Positions 45,132 to 56,026 of a DNA stretch of 63,002 bases are shown here, piece by piece. Each line of letters opens with the position of its first letter. The first letter of the stretch is position 1. This DNA is from Methylomonas methanica (GTDB taxonomy: Bacteria > Pseudomonadota > Gammaproteobacteria > Methylococcales > Methylomonadaceae): the NCBI RefSeq assembly GCF_001644035.1, contig NZ_LUUG01000097.1, positions 1-63,002 of the forward strand. The letters are read 5' to 3'. Position numbers and translations under genes: made by a program. A model generated the notes under the pieces. It ran no database searches. It saw only the letters and a list, made by a program, of their open reading frames with translations, and was not told the DNA's origin.

Positions 45132-45369
45132 AATAAAACAGCTGATTATTGACACGCTGGCGCTGGAAGATGTCGATGTGGCGGATATCGACAGCAACGC
45201 CGCGTTGTTCCATGACGGCCTGGGCCTAGACTCCATAGACGCGCTGGAACTGGGCTTGGCGATTCGCAAAACCTATCAGGTAAAAATCGATGCCGAGCGT
45301 GATGACGTGATAAAAATTTTCGCTTCGGTGGCGGCCTTGGCGCAATACATCGAATCCGTTCGCGCTTGA
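45112..45369 (+). CDS. Acyl carrier protein
   Basis: An 85-aa acidic carrier protein with the phosphopantetheine site GLDSIDALELG (Ser of DSI). It begins inside the acyltransferase gene and is thus co-translated with it. It is distinct from the housekeeping AcpP by context and by the L-D-S-I-D-A-L-E form, as seen in aryl-polyene-type carriers. Substrate unknown. Confidence 0.88.
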   Translation: MSEMETEIKQLIIDTLALEDVDVADIDSNAALFHDGLGLDSIDALELGLAIRKTYQVKIDAERDDVIKIFASVAALAQYIESVRA

Positions 45370-45508
45370 GAAGCTTATTAAAATCCTGAGGATATGTTGG
45401 CACACCTACCGGACTCGTGGTGGATTCGACCGAAGGTGCTGAGGAAACGTCCAGCAATACGGGTAAAGCCGGTAGATTTAAGCCGCACGCGGCATTCCCT
45501 ATGCAGTC

Positions 45509-47401
45509 CTATTGTTGCTGCGAAAAACTACAGACTTTATTCCGGCCGCTGTGTTTGGCTTGATACAAACCTTTATCGGCCAAATTCAACAAATCGCCGA
45601 TGCTGCTGTTTTTATCCGTCAGGGTGGCCACGCCGATTGATACGGTAAATTGCAATTCCAGCCCCGACTCTACCGGAATCACGCTGTTGGCAACCACGCT
45701 TCTGAGTCGTTCCGCCACGTCGATGGCTTTAAGCAAGCCGGTTTCCGGTAATAAGATCGCAAATTCTTCGCCGCCCATGCGTCCGGGGATGTCGATTTCC
45801 CGCAAAACCTCTACCAAAATGGAACCCAGTTTTTGTAAGGCCTGATCGCCGGCCGCATGGCCGTAGTTGTCGTTGACGGCTTTAAAATAGTCGATATCCA
45901 GCATCAGTACCGACAAAGGGTTACCGTAACGATCAGTGCGCGCCAGTTCCGCTTCGCCCTGTTCCATGAAATAGCGGCGATTGGCAATCCCGGTCAGATA
46001 ATCGATACGCGCCTGACGCTCAAGCTCCGCTTGCAGGGCTTTTCGCTCGCTAATGTCGCGCACGAATGCGCAGTTATATTCCAGGCCTTCGAAGACCAAA
46101 TAGTTAGCGGCCACTTCCACCGGTATTTCCCGGCCGTCTTTACAGCGATGGATGGCTTCCATTTTTAACGCGCCTTTTTGTTTTACTTCCTGCCAATGCG
46201 CGGGCCAATTTTCCGCTTTTAACTCCTTGTCGATATCCATTACCGAAAAGGTCAACAACTCCTCGCGGCTATAGCCCAATACTTGGCAGGCAGTGTTGTT
46301 TACAAATTGGAATCTGGCGTCGGCGGTTATCCAGTACAAACATTCAGTGGCTCTATCCACCGAAAACTGCGTCAAATGCAAGGCCTTTTCCGCCAGCTTG
46401 CGCTCGGTCACATCGTTGTAAATCGAGACAATTTCGCCGCCGGGCAATTTATACACATAATTTTCCCGCCAACCCTGAATCCGTTCGTCGCGGTAAAACG
46501 ATGGCGGAAAAGCTTCCGGTGTTCCAGTTTTGGCGACTCTCTGCAAGACGTCGAATAAGCCGAATTCGAATACCCCAGGAAACATTTCGGTGAGTTTTTT
46601 GCCTATCAATTCTTTACGGGTGATTTTTTCGATCTGCTCGGCGGCTTTGTTGAAACCGATGATAATGAAATCCCGACCGTCCTCGCTGGCTCGGTATACC
46701 GCCACGCCGCTACTCATGTGTTTGAATAGCGCCGACAAACGCGCTTCGCTGGCGGCCAGGGCACGCTTTTCCAGCAGCAAGTGCTGATTGTTTTGAATCA
46801 ATTGCTCGGTTCTTTCCTCTACGCGCCGATTCAATTCGTTATTAAGCTCCGCCAATTTCGCCGCTGCCTGTTTTTGCTGCAACCGATCCGCACCGTGTTT
46901 GGCGAAAGCTTGCGCGAGTTGCGCGTACATTTCGGTGATGGTCTCCAGCCGCTGCTTCGGAATAACCGGCACTTTGCTGATGCTTTGCAGATAGCTATTT
47001 TCCTCGAACCCATAGCGCCGGGCCTGACCGCGAAAGAATTCCAGATCGGGAGGCTCAATAAAACATTGGCCGGTAAAAATATTGGCGACATGCCGGCCCT
47101 CCACGATAATCGGCATAGCCGAATCGACCAGCCCGTTCAGACATTTGTATATTGCAAACCTCTCACCTTTCAGCATGCTCTCAACCAATGCCGTATCGCT
47201 TTCTATGCAGTTACTGCATGTGTTGTGATTGACCCGATGAAATTTTACGCAGGCGTCTTGCCATCCGGCGTTGGTGATAACGATACCGTCGGTGTCGATA
47301 ATCGCGTTTGGTATGCCGATCACCCGGTACAAATCGTCCATCAGCGTTTGCAGACTGGCAAGATCGACAAGTTGGGCGTATTTGATGGTGTTTTCAGACA
47401 T
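45509..47401 (-). CDS. PocR-PAS-PAS-GGDEF diguanylate cyclase
   Basis: A 630-aa protein. Residues 1-170 are a PocR-type sensory domain with a Cys-rich site (ACVKFHRVNHNTCSNCIESD) and GQCFIEPPD. A coiled coil (about 170-225), two PAS domains (about 225-455) and a GGDEF domain with RMGGEEF and an intact RxxD inhibitory site follow. There is no membrane span and no EAL domain, so it is a cytoplasmic diguanylate cyclase. PocR domains bind small organic ligands or sense redox through cysteines. The ligand here is unknown. Confidence 0.88.
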   Translation of the reverse strand: MSENTIKYAQLVDLASLQTLMDDLYRVIGIPNAIIDTDGIVITNAGWQDACVKFHRVNHNTCSNCIESDTALVESMLKGERFAIYKCLNGLVDSAMPIIVEGRHVANIFTGQCFIEPPDLEFFRGQARRYGFEENSYLQSISKVPVIPKQRLETITEMYAQLAQAFAKHGADRLQQKQAAAKLAELNNELNRRVEERTEQLIQNNQHLLLEKRALAASEARLSALFKHMSSGVAVYRASEDGRDFIIIGFNKAAEQIEKITRKELIGKKLTEMFPGVFEFGLFDVLQRVAKTGTPEAFPPSFYRDERIQGWRENYVYKLPGGEIVSIYNDVTERKLAEKALHLTQFSVDRATECLYWITADARFQFVNNTACQVLGYSREELLTFSVMDIDKELKAENWPAHWQEVKQKGALKMEAIHRCKDGREIPVEVAANYLVFEGLEYNCAFVRDISERKALQAELERQARIDYLTGIANRRYFMEQGEAELARTDRYGNPLSVLMLDIDYFKAVNDNYGHAAGDQALQKLGSILVEVLREIDIPGRMGGEEFAILLPETGLLKAIDVAERLRSVVANSVIPVESGLELQFTVSIGVATLTDKNSSIGDLLNLADKGLYQAKHSGRNKVCSFSQQQ

Positions 47402-47612
47402 CGGCTGGTGTGGAATCGAGCAGTGAAGTTAACAGTCTGTCGTGTGAGATTGATAATAGCAGCATTCCGATGAAGCGGAACTGAAAAACACTGGATATTG
47501 GCTAGCAACTAATGCCCGCCAAGCTCGATTGTTAAGGGCTTAACGCGCATAAGCGATTAACAAATTTTCTATGGCGCTGTACTTATTAACCCGGCTCTTA
47601 AATTCCCTGGAT

Positions 47613-47698
47613 TCGTCATTCCCGTGAAGGCGGGAGCCGTTAGACCGCGCAAAGAACCCAGTATAGCCGCTGTACTCCCGCATTCGCGGGAGCGACGA
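47613..47698. repeat. Inverted pair of palindromic intergenic repeats
   Basis: Two 24-base copies of a TCGTC[AG][TC]TCCCG-type element, at 47613-47636 and 47675-47698, lie in opposite orientation with a 38-base spacer. Each carries its own short stem (for example CTCCCGC / GCGGGAG). This is the arrangement of BIME or MITE-like elements. A related CGTGGGAAT / ATTCCCACG pair follows at about 47726-47766. Confidence 0.6.
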
Positions 47699-47882
47699 TA
47701 TTTTCTGGTTACCACGATCCTCCGTGGGAATCCATACAGCGTTCAAAACTAATATGCATTCCCACGCCTGAGCGAGGGAACGTGGAAACAGTTGTTCCAG
47801 CAATTCGTAAAATCCCACAGCAAAAGCCGGTTTTTAAGGCGGCACTTGCAAAACGCTTTTCCTTGCTAGAATGTTTGATACC

Positions 47883-47910
47883 GCCGAGACGCAAAACCTT
47901 GCGTCTCGGC
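47883..47910 (+). terminator. Strong rho-independent-type terminator without an obvious gene
   Basis: A perfect 12-bp stem (GCCGAGACGCAA / TTGCGTCTCGGC) with the 4-base loop AACC is followed by CTTTCTT. It reads as a terminator on the plus strand, yet no plus-strand gene lies within 2.5 kb upstream. A weak promoter-like pair (TTGCAA, TAGAAT) lies about 35 bases before it, so a very short RNA is conceivable. Confidence 0.6.
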
Positions 47911-47942
47911 CTTTCTTACCCCAGACAATGTGCCACCCAGTT

Positions 47943-47974
47943 CGTAGGGCGGATAAGCAAAGCGCCATCCGCCA
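47943..47974. repeat. REP element, left copy flanking the RAYT
   Basis: A 32-base REP with foot GTAG and a GGCGGAT / ATCCGCC stem. It is an inverted copy, with one mismatch, of the element at 48578-48609. The two flank the RAYT pseudogene. Confidence 0.8.
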
Positions 47975-47985
47975 TTCGAGCATTA

Positions 47986-48558
47986 CTAAAAGTCATGCAT
48001 TTCCCCAGCGTTAACAGATTCTGAAACACCGCACGCCCAATCCGAAGGATAAACGCCGACTTCTACCAAACGATGAAAGCTAGAATATGGCCTTTATGCC
48101 CGGTGGGTAAATCTTCCACCGCGCGGACCCAACCGTGTTTCACCGGGTTGTAATGAATATAATCCATATGCGCGATGTAGTCTGCCTCATCGAAAATCGT
48201 ATGTTCCCAAAATCGCCTTTGCCACTTGTGCCCTTGGGTAAACTCCCCGTTCGTGGCGTCTGATTCGGTTCGGGGATCGGTACTCGGTGTTAGGAATCGC
48301 TTTGGAAAACGCTTTTTTGATTGCCCGCCAGCGATCTGAATAACAATCATCTCCAGGCGGTAATGTCCAGATTGCGTGCATGTGATCGGGCAAAACCACC
48401 CACGCGTCGATGTGAAAAGCTTGCTTTTCCCGAACAATCCGCACCGCGAGCCTTAGTTTGTCGATATGATCGACTAGCAGGCTAGATTTGCGTTCGAGCA
48501 AATTCAGCGTGAAGAAATACCTTCCACCAGGGATGCGGTTACGTCGATAGTTTGGCAT
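47986..48558 (-). pseudogene. REP-associated tyrosine transposase (RAYT), frameshifted
   Basis: The frame from ATG 48558 encodes a RAYT N-terminal region (MPNYRRNRIPGGRYFFTLN, AWVVLPDHMHAIWTLP with the HUH pair). It is lost near 48222-48240. A second frame then carries WQRRFWEHTIFDEADYIAHMDYIHYNPVKHG with the catalytic Tyr. A third frame, entered near 48090-48112, gives PYSSFHRLVEVGVYPSDWACG and stops at 47986. All three parts together give about 190 codons, the normal family length. Two frame changes make this a decayed gene. The enzyme class cuts and moves REP elements such as those flanking it. Confidence 0.85.
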
Positions 48559-48577
48559 TAGTAAAGATTAGCCAATT

Positions 48578-48609
48578 TGGCGGATGGCGCTTCGCTTATC
48601 CGCCCTACG
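48578..48609. repeat. REP element, right copy flanking the RAYT
   Basis: The inverted partner of 47943-47974, identical at 31 of 32 bases. Read on the minus strand it carries the GTAG foot and GGCGGATAAGCGAAGCGCC core. It lies just upstream of the RAYT start. Confidence 0.8.
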
Positions 48610-48681
48610 GTACTACGCTGGCTGTGGCAGGGGATTTAGCTGTAAAAGATGTGATGTTGAAAATGGCTTTATGAGCAGGAA

Positions 48682-49245
48682 ATGAAAACAGTAAAAAATA
48701 TTTTTATATTGATAGTATGGCTTTTATTGGGTTTTAAATTATTCATCCCGGCCCAGCCACTTTTATGTAAGGTATATAGTCATTTTGTAAATTTTCCTAC
48801 GCTTAAAGATGCGGTTGTTTACGAGGGAACTGTATCTGTAGAGGGTGAAGAAAAATGCAGAAGAGGCTCATGCTCACCCCCTACTTATTATGTGGCCGAC
48901 TCTTCCGGTAAGCATGAAATTTATTGGGGTTTACCCGGCGACAGATATACGCGTTTTCCAAAAAATGCGATACAAGGTGCCACTGGTAAATTTTGGTTTC
49001 ATCCAATATTCGGCACACTCCAAGAAAAATTCACAATTCATAAAAACGAATTTAACAATGCAGATACTTGGGAGGGGCAAAGCTTTTTTTTTCATGGCAT
49101 AAAGGAAGCAAGAGATTTGTTTGAGGAGCATTTTGATTACAAAAAACATATGTTAATGGCGATTCCTTTTTTCATATTCCTCATTTTTTTTTATAACGCC
49201 ATGAAAAAACTTTTTTTAACCACGAAATCCACTTCGGAAGGATAA
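48682..49245 (+). CDS. Small membrane protein of unknown function
   Basis: A 187-aa protein with an N-terminal membrane span (IFILIVWLLLGFKLFIPAQ) and a second near the C terminus (LMAIPFFIFLIFFYNA). The region between them would face the periplasm or lumen and holds two close Cys (KCRRGSCS). AGGA lies 4 bases before ATG 48682. The gene is clearly more AT-rich than its neighbours and lies next to a REP/RAYT region, which suggests recent acquisition. It is not recognised. Confidence 0.65.
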   Translation: MKTVKNIFILIVWLLLGFKLFIPAQPLLCKVYSHFVNFPTLKDAVVYEGTVSVEGEEKCRRGSCSPPTYYVADSSGKHEIYWGLPGDRYTRFPKNAIQGATGKFWFHPIFGTLQEKFTIHKNEFNNADTWEGQSFFFHGIKEARDLFEEHFDYKKHMLMAIPFFIFLIFFYNAMKKLFLTTKSTSEG

Positions 49246-49278
49246 GTAACTGAGCGTAGCTACAACTGATGATTTAAG

Positions 49279-49304
49279 GTCCGATTAGCAAAGCGTAATC
49301 GGAC
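49279..49304. repeat. REP-like hairpin of a second type
   Basis: GTCCGATTA / TAATCGGAC is a perfect 9-bp stem around GCAAAGCG. It shares the GCAAAGCG-type centre with the RAYT-flanking elements but has a different stem, so it is a second REP-like family. It lies 10 bases past the DnaQ-like gene stop and could also act as a terminator for the convergent pair. Confidence 0.65.
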
Positions 49305-49313
49305 GAATGCGGT

Positions 49314-50696
49314 TCAACCAACCACTCTCAATGTCTGCGGCAGCACCACAACCTCCGCCTTTTTCAACGACTTGCTGAGCAGCATATAAGTATCCCGATC
49401 AAACGCCGGAACGCCGGCCTGCAATAACTCCGCTATCTCGGCCTCGTTTTTCGCGGTGCCCAAGTAACACCAGCGGTCGATCACATGCAGTTCCTCGCCT
49501 TCACTGATGCCGATCGCACCCGGATACGGCCAAACGGCGAGTTTGAGTTTTTGCATGGCGATCAACACCCGCGCCGCATGGGCCAGTGGCGCTTCGGCGC
49601 CGAAGCAAGCCCCACGGCATTTTTTGATTTGGTAGCCAAAACACGGCCGGCCAGTGGCGGTTTTCTCCAAGCCCAATACGCTCAGACACAGGCCGTGCTG
49701 TTCGGCAACGCCGCGCAGGGCTTTTTGGGCATCGCGCAGGCTGTGGTACAAGCCGTACAGATTGTCCTGGGCGCCGAAATCCAGCTCGCCGGCCCAACTC
49801 AACAGTGGCTTCAGTTGTTCGCCCTGATGTTGCAATTGCCAGGCGCACAAGGCGTTTTTGCGACGCAGGCGTTGGTTGTGAACCGGCGTTTTTTCCTTGA
49901 CCAAGCGCGCTTCCAGCAACAGCGCACCCAACTCGCCGGCAGTTTCAATCCAATCGATGCGCCGCAGTTGCTGGGCCAGGCTCATTTCCTTATTGTTCTT
50001 ATGATCGGCACCGAAATGCGCCAATACCCGGTTACGAATATTCACGCTTTTACCAATGTACAACGGTAAGTCGTTCTCACCGTAAAACAGGTAGACGCCG
50101 GGCGCTTCCGGTAAATCGTGAATCAGTAAGGGATCGATATTGGACGGCAGGCTGGAGCGACCCACCAAGCGCTGCACGGCGGCATCGACGGTTTCGTCGG
50201 AAAATTGTTCATAGGCCTGGGTCCAGAATTGATGAATCAATTGGGCGTCGGCCAGTGCCCGGTGCCGGTCTTTGGCCTGCAAACCGTGCCGTTCGATCAG
50301 GCTGTCCAGGTTATGCCGGTGAAAATGCGGATACAAGGCCCGCGACAGTTTGACCGTACACAGCACTTGCGGCCGGAAAGTCATACCCACCCGGCTGAAC
50401 TCGTTCTTCAAAAAGCCGTAGTCAAAGCGGGCGTTATGGGCGATAAACAAGCGTCCTTCCAGCAATTCCGCCACTTCGCCGGCCACTTGCGCAAAGCTAG
50501 GTGCCTCGGCGACCATTTCGTTACTGATGCCGGTCAATTGCTCAATGAACAGCGGGATACGGGCTTGCGGATGCACTAATTGGTTCCACTCGCGAACGCC
50601 GTCCTCGTCAACCAAAACGATACCGATTTCGGTGATGCGGTCTTTGGTGGCTGAAGCGCCGGTGGTTTCCAGATCGACAAAGGCCAAGGCTTGCAT
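49314..50696 (-). CDS. DnaQ-type exonuclease fused to a GIY-YIG (UvrC/Cho-like) domain
   Basis: A 460-aa fusion. Residues 1-170 are a DEDDh 3'-5' exonuclease (FVDLETTGA, IAHNARFDYGFL, HRALADAQ). Residues 195-280 are GIY-YIG (PGVYLFYGENDLPLYIGKSVNIRNRVLAHF). A UvrC-like Cys-containing region follows (RPCFGYQIKKCRGACFG). Such fusions are known and thought to act in DNA repair as combined exonuclease and endonuclease. The gene starts 8 bases after gcvP and is probably read from the same message, although no metabolic link is known. Confidence 0.88.
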   Translation of the reverse strand: MQALAFVDLETTGASATKDRITEIGIVLVDEDGVREWNQLVHPQARIPLFIEQLTGISNEMVAEAPSFAQVAGEVAELLEGRLFIAHNARFDYGFLKNEFSRVGMTFRPQVLCTVKLSRALYPHFHRHNLDSLIERHGLQAKDRHRALADAQLIHQFWTQAYEQFSDETVDAAVQRLVGRSSLPSNIDPLLIHDLPEAPGVYLFYGENDLPLYIGKSVNIRNRVLAHFGADHKNNKEMSLAQQLRRIDWIETAGELGALLLEARLVKEKTPVHNQRLRRKNALCAWQLQHQGEQLKPLLSWAGELDFGAQDNLYGLYHSLRDAQKALRGVAEQHGLCLSVLGLEKTATGRPCFGYQIKKCRGACFGAEAPLAHAARVLIAMQKLKLAVWPYPGAIGISEGEELHVIDRWCYLGTAKNEAEIAELLQAGVPAFDRDTYMLLSKSLKKAEVVVLPQTLRVVG

Positions 50697-50704
50697 GCAA
50701 GCGT

Positions 50705-53614
<2,910 letters not shown>

Positions 53615-53618
53615 GGGC

Positions 53619-54716
53619 TTATTTTCTCAAGTAGCGGTGTGGAACAAAAGGTAGCGAAGTGACCGTAACCGGAATGGCAGAGTTCCGCACCAGCGCGGTT
53701 AATACCTTGCCCTGCTCGGCAAACCGGCGGTCCAGCAGCGCCATCGCCACCGGACGGTTCAGAGTGGGCGAGAAACTGCCGCTGGTCACTGTGCCTACTT
53801 GTTGCTCATGATGAACTATCTCACAACCTTCACGCACAGGGATTCGGCCATCCACCAGCAAACCGACCCGTACCCGCTCGGCGCCGTTTTGCCATTGCGC
53901 CAGAATTTTTTCCGCGCCGGGAAAATCACGATGGCCTTTTTTGAATATCCATTGCAAGCCTGCCTCGATAGGCGTAATCGTTTCTTTGAGTTCGTGCCCG
54001 TACAGACACAGACCGGCTTCCAAGCGTAGCGTATCGCGGGCACCCAAACCTATCGGTTCGACACCGTCTTCCGCCAACAGCAAACGCGCGATTCGCTCCG
54101 CGTCGGCTTGCGGCAAGGAAATCTCAAAGCCGTCCTCGCCGCTATACCCGCTGCGACTGATATGGCATACGCTCCCGGCAATCTCGGTTGCGCAAGCCTG
54201 CATAAACTTCAGCCCGCCGGCCTCAGCCGAAAACTTGGCCATCACCGCCACTGCGCCCGGTCCTTGTAAGGCAAACAAGGCTAAATCGCTTAACGCTTCG
54301 AATAAACAATCGGCCGGTAAATGGCTGCGCAGGTAAGCAAAATCTTTGTCCTTGCAACCGGCGTTGACGATGAGGGATAAACCGGATGCGTTGAGGGTAA
54401 CGATGATGTCGTCTATCACCCCTCCCTCGGCATTGGTCAACACTGTATATTTCTGCGCACCCGGCTTTAGATCGACGATGCCACCGGGCGTGAGTTTTTC
54501 CAAGGCCTCTGCTGCGTGTTCGCCTGATACTCTGCACTGTCCCATGTGCGAAATATCGAAAAAACCCGCCTGACTGCGGCAGTGCAAATGCTCGTGAATG
54601 ATCCCGCTTTTATATTGCACCGGCATTTGGTAGCCGGCAAATGTGGTCATTTTGGCGCCCAATTGCAGATGTAAATCGTACAAGGGCGTTTGCTTTGAAC
54701 TAGTCACCGTGACCAT
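53619..54716 (-). CDS. gcvT: Aminomethyltransferase, T protein of glycine cleavage
   Basis: A 365-aa T protein that moves the methylene group from the H protein to tetrahydrofolate. Characteristic are [40 protein letters not shown] and [21 protein letters not shown]. It is the first gene of gcvT-gcvP-exonuclease. Start ATG 54716 is followed by a possible GTG three codons on. A glycine riboswitch was looked for in the 207 bases upstream and not seen. In methylotrophs this system can also feed C1 units. Confidence 0.93.
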   Translation of the reverse strand: MVTVTSSKQTPLYDLHLQLGAKMTTFAGYQMPVQYKSGIIHEHLHCRSQAGFFDISHMGQCRVSGEHAAEALEKLTPGGIVDLKPGAQKYTVLTNAEGGVIDDIIVTLNASGLSLIVNAGCKDKDFAYLRSHLPADCLFEALSDLALFALQGPGAVAVMAKFSAEAGGLKFMQACATEIAGSVCHISRSGYSGEDGFEISLPQADAERIARLLLAEDGVEPIGLGARDTLRLEAGLCLYGHELKETITPIEAGLQWIFKKGHRDFPGAEKILAQWQNGAERVRVGLLVDGRIPVREGCEIVHHEQQVGTVTSGSFSPTLNRPVAMALLDRRFAEQGKVLTALVRNSAIPVTVTSLPFVPHRYLRK

Positions 54717-54923
54717 CCTATACTGTTTAGCGATTTTATAAGTCTAGCGCCGGGACGAAGTCCGACCAAGTAAATTTAAAAACGGTTCATTTGCCTGCGC
54801 CAATGACAGCCAAGTACGGTCAATGTGTTGAACGGACCTTGGCGATTTGTAAATCAGCCGCTATTGGTTTGTAATTTAATTACTTTTACCCTCGACTCAG
54901 CATCAATAACCTAAGCAATAACT

Positions 54924-56018
54924 ATGATAAATATCGCAAGTTGGATCCGCAATACTTTCGAAATATCCCATATTGGCCATAACGCCATTCGCTCGATGGA
55001 AGGCATACGCGGCTTTGCGGTGTTTCTGGTATTTCTGGTTCACTATGTGACATTAATCGAACCATGGCTGCTGACAAATTCGATTACTCACGCAATTGCG
55101 AGAAACATTCATACCATCGGCAATACCGGCGTTGATTTGTTTTTTGTATTAAGCGGTTATTTGATTTACGGCATGCTGATAAAAAAGCCTACCGAGTTCA
55201 AAAAATATTTATACCGCAGAATACAGCGAATTTATCCAACCTTTACCGTGGTCTTTATTATTTATTTGGCACTTTCGTTTGCTTTTCCGTCCGAATCGAA
55301 AATCCCCCACGACTGGAAAAGCGGATTTGTTTTCGTGATGCAAAATTATTTGCTGATGCCCGGCTTGTTCGATATTACTCCTATCATTACCGTAGCCTGG
55401 TCATTGAGCTATGAGTTTTTTTATTACCTGTTGATTCCGTTACTAATAACGACACTTAAGCTGCGCTCTTGGCCGAGAAGATACCGGATATTATTATTTT
55501 TATCGACATCGATTATATTATTCGGCTATTTTTATAATCATAGCGGCCCAATTCGCTTATTAATGTTTATTGCCGGAATAATTTTGTACGAAGCTGTCGA
55601 AAGCGGTTATTTAAAACACTTCCCGCCTATAGGCTTGCTAGCTTTAATATTGGCTATTACATCATTCGGGATAACCAGCTATTATCCCATCAATATTTCA
55701 TTAAAGTATTTATTGCTTTTCACGCTGTTTTTTATTTTCTGTCTGGAATGTTTTTGTACTTCAGGATTTACCAACTATTTATTTACATTGCCCTACCTTA
55801 GATGGCTGGGCAACATGAGTTATTCTTATTATTTAATTCATGGTCTATCATTAAAAGCTATTTTCATGGTAGTTGCCAAATTACTTCCTCCTCATCACGG
55901 TAGTGAACTGATATTCTGGATGGGTTTAGCGCCGGCTTTCCTGGTTAGCTTATTACCCTCGGCCGCATTATTTTGCTGGATAGAAAAGCCATTCTCCTTG
56001 CAAAGGCACCACAAATAG
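54924..56018 (+). CDS. Acyltransferase-3 (OafA/YrhL-like) membrane protein
   Basis: A 364-aa integral membrane acyltransferase of the acyltransferase-3 family, with the N-terminal R-S-M-E-G-I-R-G-F-A pattern, H41 in FLVHYVTL, GVDLFFVLSGYLI and about ten membrane helices. The family adds acetyl or similar groups to surface polysaccharide or lipid. It is markedly AT-rich, and its neighbour is a large secreted glycosidase-like protein, so a role in exopolysaccharide modification is plausible. It may have been acquired horizontally. Confidence 0.85.
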   Translation: MINIASWIRNTFEISHIGHNAIRSMEGIRGFAVFLVFLVHYVTLIEPWLLTNSITHAIARNIHTIGNTGVDLFFVLSGYLIYGMLIKKPTEFKKYLYRRIQRIYPTFTVVFIIYLALSFAFPSESKIPHDWKSGFVFVMQNYLLMPGLFDITPIITVAWSLSYEFFYYLLIPLLITTLKLRSWPRRYRILLFLSTSIILFGYFYNHSGPIRLLMFIAGIILYEAVESGYLKHFPPIGLLALILAITSFGITSYYPINISLKYLLLFTLFFIFCLECFCTSGFTNYLFTLPYLRWLGNMSYSYYLIHGLSLKAIFMVVAKLLPPHHGSELIFWMGLAPAFLVSLLPSAALFCWIEKPFSLQRHHK

Positions 56019-56026
56019 GCCAGGTT

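Noticed and set aside
47540-47818. 92-codon minus-strand frame over the repeat region
   Set aside because: It is made of palindromic repeat sequence, which produces chance open frames.
54717-54923. Possible glycine riboswitch before gcvT
   Set aside because: The conserved tandem aptamer core was not found in the 207 bases available.
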